64,000 bases of DNA from Clostridia bacterium (GTDB lineage: Bacteria; Bacillota; Clostridia; Christensenellales; UBA1242). Made by a program: the position numbers and the translations under genes. Positions 15,078 to 23,704 of this stretch are shown here, one piece after another. The stretch spans positions 1-64,000 of the forward strand of contig CAAGAO010000016.1 in the NCBI GenBank assembly GCA_900767835.1, given 5' to 3'. Positions within the stretch are counted from its first letter, which is position 1. Every line of letters begins with the position of its first letter. The notes under the pieces are model-generated. The model worked only from the letters and a program-made list of their open reading frames with translations. It was not told the DNA's origin and did no database searches.

Positions 15078-16412
15078 ATGTCAAAAAATCAAGAAACCAA
15101 TCATAAATCATTTTATACAATACTAGGCAAAATAGGCGATATTCTTTTATGGCCTGTTTTGATAATATCTCTTTTCTCAAGTTTTTTTATGCTTGTTCAA
15201 AAAAAACAAAATAAAATCACATCAATTTTTGGTTATTCATTTGTAAATGTTTTATCTGGAAGTATGATTGATGAAGGCTTTAAAATCGGCGATACTGTTA
15301 TTACACATAAATGCAATGAACGAAATGTTCAGATAGGTGATATAATCGCCTTTTACTATGCATCAAGCACAAAGTCACCTTCGGCATCTGATATGCATTT
15401 AGTAGTAGAATACAAAAACTATGACTATAAAGAACTTGTCAAAAATGAAGAGGATAACATATATAGAACTGAAATACAAATATCTGACTATCCAAAAATT
15501 AATGACAAAAGTGCAGAGTACATTAAAAAAGCACAAGATGATAAAGCAAAAGTATATTTTCATCAGGTAGTTGCAATATATGTAGATGATGAAGGAAATT
15601 TGTTTTTTAAAACAAAAGGTTCAAACAATTCCACAGCAGACACTCCACTAACAAGGGGAGACTTAATTGTCGGAAAATATGTGACGACTCCAGTTTTTAT
15701 AAGGAGAGCGGTTTCTTTTTGTGCAAGTCCTTTAGGAATGATAGTTTTGGTTTGCTTTCCACTTAGTATGTTAGTTTTGATGCAATGCTTAAGTTTAATT
15801 GAACAAGTATCGATAATTGCATTAGAGAAAAAATTATTATCAGGCGAGTTATCTTATAAAGATGAAGAAATTAAGAAAAATCTAACATCTAACCAAATTG
15901 AGTCATATAATAAAGTCTATTATTACTACATTACCCCAGATGAGCAAAAACCAGAAGTTAAGGAATTTTTGTGGGGAGATTTGTTAAATGTAAAAATACC
16001 TTCAGATAAGCAACTTATTGACCTTGCTCGACTGAATAATTCATTAACAAAATTAGAAACATCAGATTTGGCTTATTGGAATGAATGGATAGAAAAGTCT
16101 AAAGGAATTGAAAAGAAAAAATTAATTCAGTACAAAAACAAACTTTTTATGCCTAAAATTGATAACAATATTAGTCAAAAAACAAATAGTTTAAGAGAAC
16201 AAGATAGTAAAACCTTATCGAATAAAAAACAAGAGTTAGAAAACAAACAAAATCAAGTCAAACATAAATTAAATATAAATAATAAAACACAAATCAATGA
16301 AGTGAATAACACAATTATTAATAATCAAATAGGTGGTGTAAATAGCAATCAATCTATTAGTAAAAATTCAAATAATACTATCGCTAAGAAAATACCACCA
16401 AAGAAAAAATAG
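15078..16412 (+). CDS. SipW/Sec11-type signal peptidase I with a long C-terminal tail
   Basis: A 444-residue protein. The N-terminal helix (about 21-41) precedes the catalytic Ser62 in LSGSMIDEG. The family His that replaces the bacterial Lys is probably His162 in FHQVVAIYVDDEG, followed by KTKGSNN and Asp188 in TADTPL and the GKYV end of the fold. Between the first strands and His162 there is an insertion of about 55 residues absent from ordinary SipW. A second helix (about 214-237) closes the membrane part. Residues 240-444 form a cytoplasmic charged region, ending in an Asn/Gln/Lys-rich low-complexity tail. Members of this class process biofilm or spore-coat proteins; position just before spoIVA suggests a sporulation role. 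Confidence 0.8.
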   Translation: MSKNQETNHKSFYTILGKIGDILLWPVLIISLFSSFFMLVQKKQNKITSIFGYSFVNVLSGSMIDEGFKIGDTVITHKCNERNVQIGDIIAFYYASSTKSPSASDMHLVVEYKNYDYKELVKNEEDNIYRTEIQISDYPKINDKSAEYIKKAQDDKAKVYFHQVVAIYVDDEGNLFFKTKGSNNSTADTPLTRGDLIVGKYVTTPVFIRRAVSFCASPLGMIVLVCFPLSMLVLMQCLSLIEQVSIIALEKKLLSGELSYKDEEIKKNLTSNQIESYNKVYYYYITPDEQKPEVKEFLWGDLLNVKIPSDKQLIDLARLNNSLTKLETSDLAYWNEWIEKSKGIEKKKLIQYKNKLFMPKIDNNISQKTNSLREQDSKTLSNKKQELENKQNQVKHKLNINNKTQINEVNNTIINNQIGGVNSNQSISKNSNNTIAKKIPPKKK

Positions 16413-16418
16413 TAAATT

Positions 16419-16451
16419 AATCTCTTTGCAGGAATATGCAAAGAGATTTTT
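16419..16451 (+). terminator. Terminator after the signal peptidase gene
   Basis: Perfect 12-bp stem AATCTCTTTGCA / TGCAAAGAGATT with a 6-base loop and a T-run, seven bases after the stop. Confidence 0.9.
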
Positions 16452-16525
16452 AATAATATGAGATATCCTTTCGTTGATTAAAATATTATGTAAATTAAAA
16501 AGTGATAAATAATTCAAATAATGAG

Positions 16526-16554
16526 TAATAAAACAAAATAAATCAACATAGTAT
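16526..16554 (+). promoter_or_regulatory. Candidate sigma-E promoter of spoIVA
   Basis: TAATAAA (16526-16532; consensus KMATATT, 5 of 7), 14-base spacer, CATAGTAT (16547-16554; consensus CATACANT, 6 of 8 counting N). spoIVA is a sigma-E gene in Bacillus, which is why I report this moderate match. Confidence 0.4.
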
Positions 16555-16578
16555 ATAACAATCTTATTTGGAGGTTGT

Positions 16579-18054
16579 ATGGAAAAATTAGATATCTACG
16601 AAGAAATAGCAATGCGTACAGGTGGTGATATATATGTTGGAGTTGTAGGACCTGTTCGTACTGGCAAAAGTATGTTTATTACTAAATTTATGGAAAATCT
16701 TGTTATCCCTAATATAGTTAATAAGTTTTCAAAAGAAAGAGCAATAGATGAATTGCCTCAAAGTGCAGAAGGTAAAACTATTATGACAACACAACCAAAA
16801 TTTGTACCAAATGAAGCGGTGCATATTAGTTTGGATAATGTTGATATGAATGTTAGACTTATTGATTGTGTTGGATATATGATAAATGGTGCCTTAGGGC
16901 ATGAAGAAAACGAAAAACCAAGGCTAGTCAAAACTCCTTGGTCAAACGAAGAAATGCCATTTGAAGAAGCAGCAGAGATAGGTACTAAAAAAGTAATAGA
17001 GGAACATTCAACAATAGGTATTTTATTAACAACTGATGGAACAATATCTGACATTCCAAGAACTAGTTATATAGACGCAGAAGAACGTGTGGCGGGCGAA
17101 TTAATTAATAGTGGTAAACCGTTTGTAACCATAGTTAATACTACAAAACCTGAGTCTCAAGATGCTAAAAATCTTGCCAATTCATTATCAAAAAAATATG
17201 GGTGTACTACGATTTGTCTTAATGTAAAAGAAATGGGAACTCAAGATATTGAAAATATCTTTGCAAAAGTATTATTGGAATTCCCAATAAAATCTATTAA
17301 AGCAAAAATGCCAGATTGGTTGCAAGCCTTACCATATGATAATGAAATTATAAAAAATGTTATTAACGAAATAAAAAAATATGGAATTGATATTACCAAA
17401 ATAGGTCAAATAGATAGAACGATGATAGCATTCAATGAAAACTCCGATTTTGAACCTATAACTGTGGATAGTGTAAAAATGGGTGAAGGTACAGTTTACT
17501 TTAATATTAAACCAAAACAAGGTTTGTTTTACAAAGTATTATCCAATGCGTGTGGTTGTTGCATTAAAGATGATTACGAACTTGTCACTTACTTGCGAGA
17601 TTTAGCATATGCTAAAAAAGAATATGATAAATTATCTTCAGCATTGGAGCAAGTAAAACAAACAGGTTATGGTATTGTAGAACCAAGTATTGATGAAATT
17701 GTTTTAGACGAGCCACAAATTGTTAAACAAGGTGGTAGATTTGGTGTTAAATTAAAAGCAAATGCACCAAGTTTGCATATTATGGCTGTAGATGTAGAAA
17801 CTGAGGTTAACCCTCTTGTTGGTACTCAAAGTCAAAGTGAAGAACTAGTAAATTACTTAAATGAACAATGTGAGAAAGACCCAAATGCAATTTGGCAAAC
17901 TAATATGTTTGGTAAAAGTTTACAAAGTTTAGTCAGTGATGGTATACACTCAAAAGTATTCCAAATGCCTACCGAAGCACAAAGAAAAATGCGAAAAACA
18001 CTTGGAAGAATTGTTAATGAAGGTAAAGGTGGAATTATTTGTATTCTATTGTAA
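16579..18054 (+). CDS. spoIVA: Stage IV sporulation protein A, spore coat morphogenetic ATPase
   Basis: A 491-residue protein, essentially the length of Bacillus SpoIVA (492). SpoIVA polymerises with ATP on the forespore surface and is the base layer for coat assembly. The opening EKLDIYEEIAMRTGGDIYVG is diagnostic, Walker A is GPVRTGKS at 24-31, the Walker B-like LIDCVGYM is near 95, and the C-terminus IVNEGKGGIICILL is the conserved end. GGAGG lies upstream of the ATG. It is monocistronic, with a terminator behind. This is the clearest evidence that the organism forms endospores. Confidence 0.97.
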   Translation: MEKLDIYEEIAMRTGGDIYVGVVGPVRTGKSMFITKFMENLVIPNIVNKFSKERAIDELPQSAEGKTIMTTQPKFVPNEAVHISLDNVDMNVRLIDCVGYMINGALGHEENEKPRLVKTPWSNEEMPFEEAAEIGTKKVIEEHSTIGILLTTDGTISDIPRTSYIDAEERVAGELINSGKPFVTIVNTTKPESQDAKNLANSLSKKYGCTTICLNVKEMGTQDIENIFAKVLLEFPIKSIKAKMPDWLQALPYDNEIIKNVINEIKKYGIDITKIGQIDRTMIAFNENSDFEPITVDSVKMGEGTVYFNIKPKQGLFYKVLSNACGCCIKDDYELVTYLRDLAYAKKEYDKLSSALEQVKQTGYGIVEPSIDEIVLDEPQIVKQGGRFGVKLKANAPSLHIMAVDVETEVNPLVGTQSQSEELVNYLNEQCEKDPNAIWQTNMFGKSLQSLVSDGIHSKVFQMPTEAQRKMRKTLGRIVNEGKGGIICILL

Positions 18055-18083
18055 ATTTTTAAATTGCATTGTAGAATAAAATT

Positions 18084-18124
18084 AAGATGTATTTCGATTT
18101 AATTCGACTTATACATCTTTTTTT
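18084..18124 (+). terminator. Terminator after spoIVA
   Basis: Stem AAGATGTAT / ATACATCTT (18084-18092 and 18111-18119), an 18-base loop with TTCGA/TTCGA words, and a T-run. Confidence 0.8.
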
Positions 18125-18209
18125 ATTGACCCTCATTAATATTATAGAATTTTATATTTTATTCGCATAAATAACTGTATAAAAAAAGTTAAATTATCTA
18201 CTAATTTAT

Positions 18210-18238
18210 TTTTAAAATAAAAATTGATGTGCTAAACT
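18210..18238 (+). promoter_or_regulatory. Candidate promoter of the glycerol kinase operon (leaderless layout)
   Basis: Extended -10 element TGC TAAACT (-10 at 18233-18238) with only a weak T-rich -35; the ATG at 18245 lies 6 bases further and has no ribosome site. The word GTGCTAA is shared with the promoter at 59486. Confidence 0.4.
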
Positions 18239-18244
18239 ATATAT

Positions 18245-19699
18245 ATGAAAAAATATATTATAGGCATTGATGAAGGAACAACAAGTTGCAGAAGTGTTTT
18301 ATATGATGTGACCAAAAATGAAATTGTTGATATATCAAGTAGGGCTTTTAAATCTAAATATCCACATGATGGGTGGGTAGAACAAGATGCAGAGAAAATA
18401 TATAAATTGCAACTTGAAACTGTTAAGGAGTTGGTTGATAAAGTTAAACCTAAAAATGTAATATGTATGGGAATAGCAAACCAAAGAGAGACAATAGTTG
18501 CTTGGAATAAAAAGACTAAAAAGCCAGTATATAATGCTATTGTTTGGCAGTGTAGGCGTACAGCAGACTATATTAAATCATTACCTAAAAAAATTGTTGA
18601 AAAAATTAAACAAAAAACTGGACTTATAGCAGATGCATATTTTAGTGCAAGTAAAATAAAATGGCTCTTGGATAATGTTCCAGCCGTACAAAAACTAATG
18701 CAAGAAAATAACTTGTGTATTGGAACAATGGATTCTTTTCTTGCATACAAGTTTACTGGAAAATTTGTGACTGATGTTACAAATGCAAGTAGAACTATGC
18801 TATTAAATATAGATACATTAGACTACGATGATGAACTTTTGGAGTTTTTTAATATTCCAAAAGAAATATTACCACAGATTATTTCAAATAGCGAAATAGT
18901 AGGTAAAGTTCTAGAATATGACTTTCCTTTAGCAAGTATGGTTGGAGACCAACAAGCATCATTGTTTGGACAAGGCTGTTTTAGTTCTGGTAGAGCAAAG
19001 GTTACTTACGGCACTGGTGGTTTTTTACTTTTAAATATAGGGAACAAACCATCATATGTAGATAGAATGTTAACTACAATAGCATATAAAATCAAAAATA
19101 AGGTTTGTTATGCTTTGGAAGGTAGTATATATAGTGCTAGTTCAACAATAAATTTTATGAAAGATAATCTTGGTTTTTTCTTTAATCCTGCTGATACTGG
19201 ACCTATGGCTGAGAGTGTAAAAAGTAATGATGGTGTATACTTTGTTCCTGCATTTACTGGTCTTGGTGCTCCATATTGGAATTCAAATGTAAGAGCAATT
19301 ATTACTGGGATTACTTTTGATACTAAAAAAGAGCATATTATCCGTGCTGGCATAGAAAGTATGGCTTATAATACAAAAGCAATTTTAGAACAAATGGCAC
19401 AATGTGGGGTAAATGTAACTAAAATTAAATGTGATGGCGGTTGTAGTAAGAATAAATTTCTTCTTCAATTTTTGGCTGATATAAATAATATTAAAGTTGT
19501 CAAAAATAAAGAGAGCGAAGCAACTGCTTTAGGCGCAATTTTTCTTGCAGGGCTTGCTTGTAAAGTGTTTAATATACAAAAGTTAAATAAAATAATTGCC
19601 TCAAGTGCTGTTTACACCAGCAAAATGAATGATTATGAACGAAATAAACTATATTTGGGTTGGAAGAATGCTGTAAAAATGGCATCTTATAAGGAATAA
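18245..19699 (+). CDS. glpK: Glycerol kinase-like FGGY carbohydrate kinase
   Basis: A 484-residue FGGY kinase. Glycerol kinase features are present: GIDEGTTSCRSVLYD at the N-terminus (phosphate loop), NQRET near 82 (Arg/Glu for glycerol), VWQCRRTADYI near 100, DAYFSASKIKWLLDN near 131, GDQQASLFGQ near 238 (catalytic Asp), YGTGGFLLLN near 260 and CDGGCSKNKFLLQ near 400. The expected reaction is ATP plus glycerol to glycerol 3-phosphate. There is no glpF or glpD nearby. It is followed within one base by an SCP2-like gene, then by an alcohol dehydrogenase and a YhhN protein, so a lipid-related polyol may be the real substrate. Confidence 0.85.
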   Translation: MKKYIIGIDEGTTSCRSVLYDVTKNEIVDISSRAFKSKYPHDGWVEQDAEKIYKLQLETVKELVDKVKPKNVICMGIANQRETIVAWNKKTKKPVYNAIVWQCRRTADYIKSLPKKIVEKIKQKTGLIADAYFSASKIKWLLDNVPAVQKLMQENNLCIGTMDSFLAYKFTGKFVTDVTNASRTMLLNIDTLDYDDELLEFFNIPKEILPQIISNSEIVGKVLEYDFPLASMVGDQQASLFGQGCFSSGRAKVTYGTGGFLLLNIGNKPSYVDRMLTTIAYKIKNKVCYALEGSIYSASSTINFMKDNLGFFFNPADTGPMAESVKSNDGVYFVPAFTGLGAPYWNSNVRAIITGITFDTKKEHIIRAGIESMAYNTKAILEQMAQCGVNVTKIKCDGGCSKNKFLLQFLADINNIKVVKNKESEATALGAIFLAGLACKVFNIQKLNKIIASSAVYTSKMNDYERNKLYLGWKNAVKMASYKE

Positions 19700-19700
19700 T

Positions 19701-20162
19701 ATGAAGAATTTTATTATGAATATTATTTTGCATTTTATGTATCGTGGCATTAAAGTGTTAAACAACAGAGATAGTGTTATAACAAAAGAATTAAAAGCAC
19801 TTCCTAATGGTTATACAATTAGAATCGATACTGATATAAAAAAAGCAAAATCTATATGTATAAAAATAGAAAATGGTAAAATTAAAAAAATTAAAAACGC
19901 ACAGATGGTTGACCTTGCAATAGTATTTAAGAACAAACAGTTAGCATATAAAACTTTAATTGGTAAGGTTAGTATTGCAGAAGGATATGCCAAACATTAT
20001 TTTCAAATGTTTGGAAATATTTACCTTGCAATGGGTGTAACAAGAATTTTAGAAAGAGTGGAAGGTTATTTATTCCCAAAATGTATAAACAAGAATTGTT
20101 TAAAAAGACCATTTAAACGAGAAATTTCGTTATTTAGAACATATTTGTTATGTATATTTTAA
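19701..20162 (+). CDS. SCP2-like lipid-binding protein
   Basis: A 153-residue protein starting two bases after the kinase stop. It resembles the SCP-2 sterol or lipid carrier fold: a short N-terminal helix, GYTIRIDTDIKKAKSICIKI strands, then VDLAIVFKNKQLAYKTLIGK and a helix-rich part with YFQMFGNIYLAMGVTRILERV. The match to SCP2 (DIVIVFKN-type strand followed by a small helical lid) is from memory and moderate. It would bind or present a hydrophobic substrate to neighbouring enzymes. Cysteines cluster near the end (CINKNC). The C-terminus RTYLLCIF is hydrophobic. Confidence 0.5.
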   Translation: MKNFIMNIILHFMYRGIKVLNNRDSVITKELKALPNGYTIRIDTDIKKAKSICIKIENGKIKKIKNAQMVDLAIVFKNKQLAYKTLIGKVSIAEGYAKHYFQMFGNIYLAMGVTRILERVEGYLFPKCINKNCLKRPFKREISLFRTYLLCIF

Positions 20163-20174
20163 AAGGTGAAAATT

Positions 20175-21341
20175 ATGAAATATTTTGAATTTTTTAATCC
20201 CGTAAAAATTTGTGCTGGGGAAGATGCAATAAAGCATTTGAACTATGAATTACAAGCACTTAATGTTAAAAAACCATTGTTCTTATCTGATGAGGGCTTG
20301 AAAAAACTAGGTATGGTAGATAAGGTTATTAAACAAGCAAATCTTGAAAACTATGTGTTATACACAGACATTCCAACCGATAGCGGTGTTAGTGTAGTAA
20401 ATAATATATTAAAGACCTTAAAAGAAAATAACTGTGATGGTATAGTTGCACTTGGTGGTGGAAGTGTTATTGACACAGCAAAAGGTGTAAAAATGGCTTA
20501 TTTAAGAACTGACAACTTAAAAGACATTATGGGACTTGAAGTTATATCCAGAGCAAAAGAATTACCATATTTGGTTATGCCTACAACATCTGGAACAGGC
20601 AGTGAAGTAACAAGTGTTGCAGTAATTAAAGATGAAGAATCGGGTGTTAAAATGGAATTTATAACTCCATATTTAATGCCAAATGTTGCAATTATAGACC
20701 CAATTTTAACATTAACCTTGCCACCTAAAATAACAGCAAGCACAGGTATGGATGCTCTTTGTCATGCTATTGAGGGGTATTCGTGTATGCAAAAAAATCC
20801 ACTATCAGACGCATATGCAATAACAGCAATAAAACTTATTATGGAAAATTTAGAACTTGTTTGCAAAGAGCCATCTAATATAAATGCAAGAAATAATATG
20901 GCTATTGCTTCTTGTCTTGCAGGGTTAAGTTTTGGTAATAGTATGGTTGGTGGTGTACATGCTATAGGACATTCGCTAGGTGGTGTTTGTCACATAGCAC
21001 ATGGTGATGCTATGGCAATATTACTACCTTATGTTATGGAATATAATAAAGAAAAACTATGCAATATCTATGCTGAACTTGCTCCAATTTTTGCTCCAAA
21101 CTTAAACAAAGATTTAACAAACGAACAAAGATGTGATTTAGTAATTAATATAGTTAAACAATTAAGAGAGAATTTGCATAATTTAACAGGATTGCCTATT
21201 TCTTTGACACAAACAGGCAAATATGATAAATTAAAAGAAGAAGATGTTGCTTTGGGTGCATTAAATGATGGTGCAATGATAGTTAATCCTGTTGCAATGA
21301 ATATTGAAGATGTAAAAAAAATATTAAACAAAGCAGAATAA
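20175..21341 (+). CDS. Iron-containing alcohol dehydrogenase
   Basis: A 388-residue group III (Fe-ADH) enzyme that reduces aldehydes or oxidises alcohols with NAD(P). GGGSVIDTAKG near 95 is the nucleotide site, TTSGTGSEVTS near 138 the conserved loop, and metal ligands are Asp in SSTGMDALCHAIEG region near 195-199 and His in HAIGHSLGGVCHIAHGDAM near 262-276. I use the ATG at 20175, 8 bases after AAGGTG. The usual roles are butanol, propanediol or lactaldehyde metabolism; here the neighbours (glycerol kinase, SCP2-like, YhhN) leave open a role with lipid-derived aldehyde. Confidence 0.9.
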   Translation: MKYFEFFNPVKICAGEDAIKHLNYELQALNVKKPLFLSDEGLKKLGMVDKVIKQANLENYVLYTDIPTDSGVSVVNNILKTLKENNCDGIVALGGGSVIDTAKGVKMAYLRTDNLKDIMGLEVISRAKELPYLVMPTTSGTGSEVTSVAVIKDEESGVKMEFITPYLMPNVAIIDPILTLTLPPKITASTGMDALCHAIEGYSCMQKNPLSDAYAITAIKLIMENLELVCKEPSNINARNNMAIASCLAGLSFGNSMVGGVHAIGHSLGGVCHIAHGDAMAILLPYVMEYNKEKLCNIYAELAPIFAPNLNKDLTNEQRCDLVINIVKQLRENLHNLTGLPISLTQTGKYDKLKEEDVALGALNDGAMIVNPVAMNIEDVKKILNKAE

Positions 21342-21354
21342 AGGAGATTATTTT

Positions 21355-22056
21355 ATGAGATATTTGTTATTGGCAATTACAATAGCACTTGCAATTACAT
21401 TTATAATTGTAAGAGTGTTAAAAGGTGGTATTTGGGGGCTTTTTACAAAAACAACAGCAAGTTTAGCATTTGTGGCTCTCGGTCTTGTTGGCGCATATAA
21501 ACATGGGTTAACAATGGTTGCATCTTTTATATTGCTAGGACTATTATTTGGTATGCTTGGTGATATAGTTCTTGACCTAAAAAAGATATATAAAAATGAT
21601 GAAAAACCTTATCTTAATGCGGGTATGCTTAGTTTTGGTTTAGGTCATATTATGTATATGATTGCAACTATTTTGTATTCAAATAGTCTATTTAAATATG
21701 ACATCAAGACATTATATTTAGTTATGATAGGTGTTGGAATAGGTGGAATTATAACAATTTTTATTGCTTGCTTTGGTGAAAAATTGTTAAAATTAAACTT
21801 CGGTAAATTTAGATATCAAACTTATGCATATACATTTATTTTTTCATTTATGTCCGCTTTTTCAGTTGCAGTTGCTTGCTATAGACCTATATTTTTAGTT
21901 TTTGCCTTGGGAATAGTATTTATATTCTTAAGCGACTTAATTTTATCAAAACAATACTTTGGTGGAGAGCAAGACAACAATGTTTTAACCATTTTAAATC
22001 ATGCAATTTACTATGCGGGGCAAATTGCAATTGCTTTTTCACTATTCTTTATTTAG
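21355..22056 (+). CDS. YhhN/TMEM86 family membrane protein (lysoplasmalogenase-like)
   Basis: A 233-residue integral membrane protein with about eight hydrophobic segments. YhhN family features: LLFGMLGDIVLD near 65, FGLGHIMYM near 97, then FIFLSDLILSKQYFGG near 185 and ILNHAIYYAGQIAIA near 215, which correspond to the conserved Asp and the terminal YYxAQ helix. Mammalian TMEM86B of this family hydrolyses the vinyl-ether bond of lysoplasmalogens, giving a fatty aldehyde. Clostridia make plasmalogens, so the substrate is plausible. AAAGGAG precedes the start. It is the last of four tandem genes from 18245, with RNase HI directly after. Confidence 0.8.
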   Translation: MRYLLLAITIALAITFIIVRVLKGGIWGLFTKTTASLAFVALGLVGAYKHGLTMVASFILLGLLFGMLGDIVLDLKKIYKNDEKPYLNAGMLSFGLGHIMYMIATILYSNSLFKYDIKTLYLVMIGVGIGGIITIFIACFGEKLLKLNFGKFRYQTYAYTFIFSFMSAFSVAVACYRPIFLVFALGIVFIFLSDLILSKQYFGGEQDNNVLTILNHAIYYAGQIAIAFSLFFI

Positions 22057-22066
22057 GTTGGTTGTG

Positions 22067-22528
22067 ATGAAACAAATTATATTATATACAGATGGTGCTT
22101 GCTCGGGAAATCCAGGAGTAGGAGGTTGGGGGTGTATTTTAGACTATAATGGCAATTTAAAAGAGCTCTCGGGTGTAAGTGAAATTACAACTAACAACCA
22201 AATGGAAATAACAGCTGTAATTGAGGGTTTAAAAGCCTTAAAAGAGCCTTGCAAAGTAGATATATATAGTGACTCCGCTTATGTCGTTAATACATTTACA
22301 CAAGGCTGGATAGATAATTGGCAAAAAAACAACTGGCGAACGGCAGATAAAAAAGAAGTAAAAAATGTAGAACTTTGGCAAGAATTATTGTCACTATGTA
22401 ATACACATAAGGTTATATGGCACAAAGTAAGAGGACATGCAGATAACGAACGAAATAATCGTTGCGATTTTCTAGCAACAAATGAAATAGCCAAATTTAA
22501 AAAGCAAACCGAAACAAATCAATATTAA
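22067..22528 (+). CDS. rnhA: Ribonuclease HI
   Basis: A 153-residue type 1 RNase H, which degrades the RNA strand of RNA-DNA hybrids. All four catalytic carboxylates are visible: Asp in YTDGACSGNPG (residue 8), Glu in QMEITAVIEGL near 46, Asp in YSDSAYVVN near 68 and Asp in NNRCDFLA near 132. The handle region WQKNNWRTADKKEVKN is present. I start at the ATG at 22067, just beyond the YhhN stop; a longer in-frame start lies inside that gene. Confidence 0.95.
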   Translation: MKQIILYTDGACSGNPGVGGWGCILDYNGNLKELSGVSEITTNNQMEITAVIEGLKALKEPCKVDIYSDSAYVVNTFTQGWIDNWQKNNWRTADKKEVKNVELWQELLSLCNTHKVIWHKVRGHADNERNNRCDFLATNEIAKFKKQTETNQY

Positions 22529-22597
22529 AATCACATTAATGTATAATTTTTAACAAAAAAAATAAAAAATAACAATAAATCATAAAAAATTAAATCA

Positions 22598-22632
22598 GTA
22601 AAAGGAGGATATGTTTTTATCCTTTTTTTTAC
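22598..22632 (+). terminator. Hairpin with T-run before plsX
   Basis: GTAAAAGGAGGATA pairs with TATCC plus an eight-T run and AC, with G-U pairs and one bulge. It may end the glpK-rnhA transcript; the strand is inferred from the T-run. Confidence 0.5.
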
Positions 22633-22678
22633 TTGCAATTTTAGGCAAAAAGTTGTAAAATTATTTTTGGAGAAATTT

Positions 22679-23704
22679 ATGAAATTTGTTTTAGATGCTT
22701 TTGGTGGGGATAATTGCCCACAGGCTATTATAGATGGCATTGTTTTGGCACAAAAAGAATTACCAGAAATTGAATACATAGTTACAGGCAATAAAAAAGA
22801 AATTGAAACATATATTGCCGAAAAAAAATATAACATTAAAAATATGGAAATAGTTGATGCCCCTGAAATCATTACTTGTAATGATGTTCCAACTGTTGCT
22901 ATAAGAGCAAAAAAAAATAGTTCGCTTGTTAAAGCGTTAGACCTTTTAAAAACTGATGAAACTATTGATGCATTAATTTCAACTGGCAGTACTGGAGCAA
23001 TACTCGCTGGTGGGTTTTTAAAAATCGGTAGAATAAGGGGGGTATCTCGTCCAGCATTATGTCCGTCCTTACCAACTAAAACGGGTGGCAATGTGCTTTT
23101 AATAGATTGTGGTGCAAATGCAGATTGTAAACCAATAAATTTGTGTCACTTTGCAATGATGGGCAGTATTTACTATAAAGAACTTTTCGGCAAAGAAAAT
23201 CCAAGAGTTGCACTAATGAATAATGGAACTGAAGATACAAAAGGAAATGAACTTGTTAAAGCAACCTTTCCGCTTATGAAAAAACTACCAATTAACTTCG
23301 TTGGAAATATGGAAGCACGAGATGCACTTTCTGGCGATTACGATGTTTTAGTTTGTGATGGTTTCACTGGTAATGTATTTTTAAAAGCAACCGAAGGTGC
23401 GGTTGGTTTAGTAATGGGTGAACTAAAAGGTGCTTTAAAATCAAGCCTTCTATCAAAAATTGGTGCAATGTTTTCTATGAAAGCATTTAAAAAAGTTAAA
23501 AAACGCCTAGATTATAACAAATATGGTGGTTCACCATTCATTGGTTGTAGTAAAACTATAATTAAATCTCACGGTTCTAGCAAGGCGGAAACAATATGTG
23601 CAAGTATTGTGCAAGCATACAAATATCAAAAGGCACAAATTAATGAAAAAATAGCACAAGAAATAGTAAACTTGCCTAGTTTAGAGGAAATAGAAAATGA
23701 CTAA
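22679..23704 (+). CDS. plsX: Phosphate acyltransferase PlsX
   Basis: Makes acyl-phosphate from acyl-ACP for phospholipid synthesis, 341 residues. The family opening FVLDAFGGDNCPQAIIDGI is present, and STGSTGAILAGG near 103, LIDCGANADCKP near 145, MNNGTEDTKGNELVK near 183 and DVLVCDGFTGNVFLKATEG near 225 are PlsX motifs. I choose the ATG at 22679, 6 bases after GGAG, over the TTG at 22667 that contains this site. It overlaps rnc by 8 bases; plsX-rnc-smc-ftsY is a well-known Firmicute order. Confidence 0.95.
   Translation: MKFVLDAFGGDNCPQAIIDGIVLAQKELPEIEYIVTGNKKEIETYIAEKKYNIKNMEIVDAPEIITCNDVPTVAIRAKKNSSLVKALDLLKTDETIDALISTGSTGAILAGGFLKIGRIRGVSRPALCPSLPTKTGGNVLLIDCGANADCKPINLCHFAMMGSIYYKELFGKENPRVALMNNGTEDTKGNELVKATFPLMKKLPINFVGNMEARDALSGDYDVLVCDGFTGNVFLKATEGAVGLVMGELKGALKSSLLSKIGAMFSMKAFKKVKKRLDYNKYGGSPFIGCSKTIIKSHGSSKAETICASIVQAYKYQKAQINEKIAQEIVNLPSLEEIEND

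Noticed and set aside
22569..22620. AAAGGAGG at 22601-22608 as the ribosome site of a gene before plsX
   Set aside because: No sensible frame starts after it; the sequence is an arm of a hairpin with a T-run.
22531..23091. 186-codon open frame antisense to plsX
   Set aside because: It covers the start of plsX and its upstream hairpin; the translation is hydrophobic but matches nothing, and plsX is certain.
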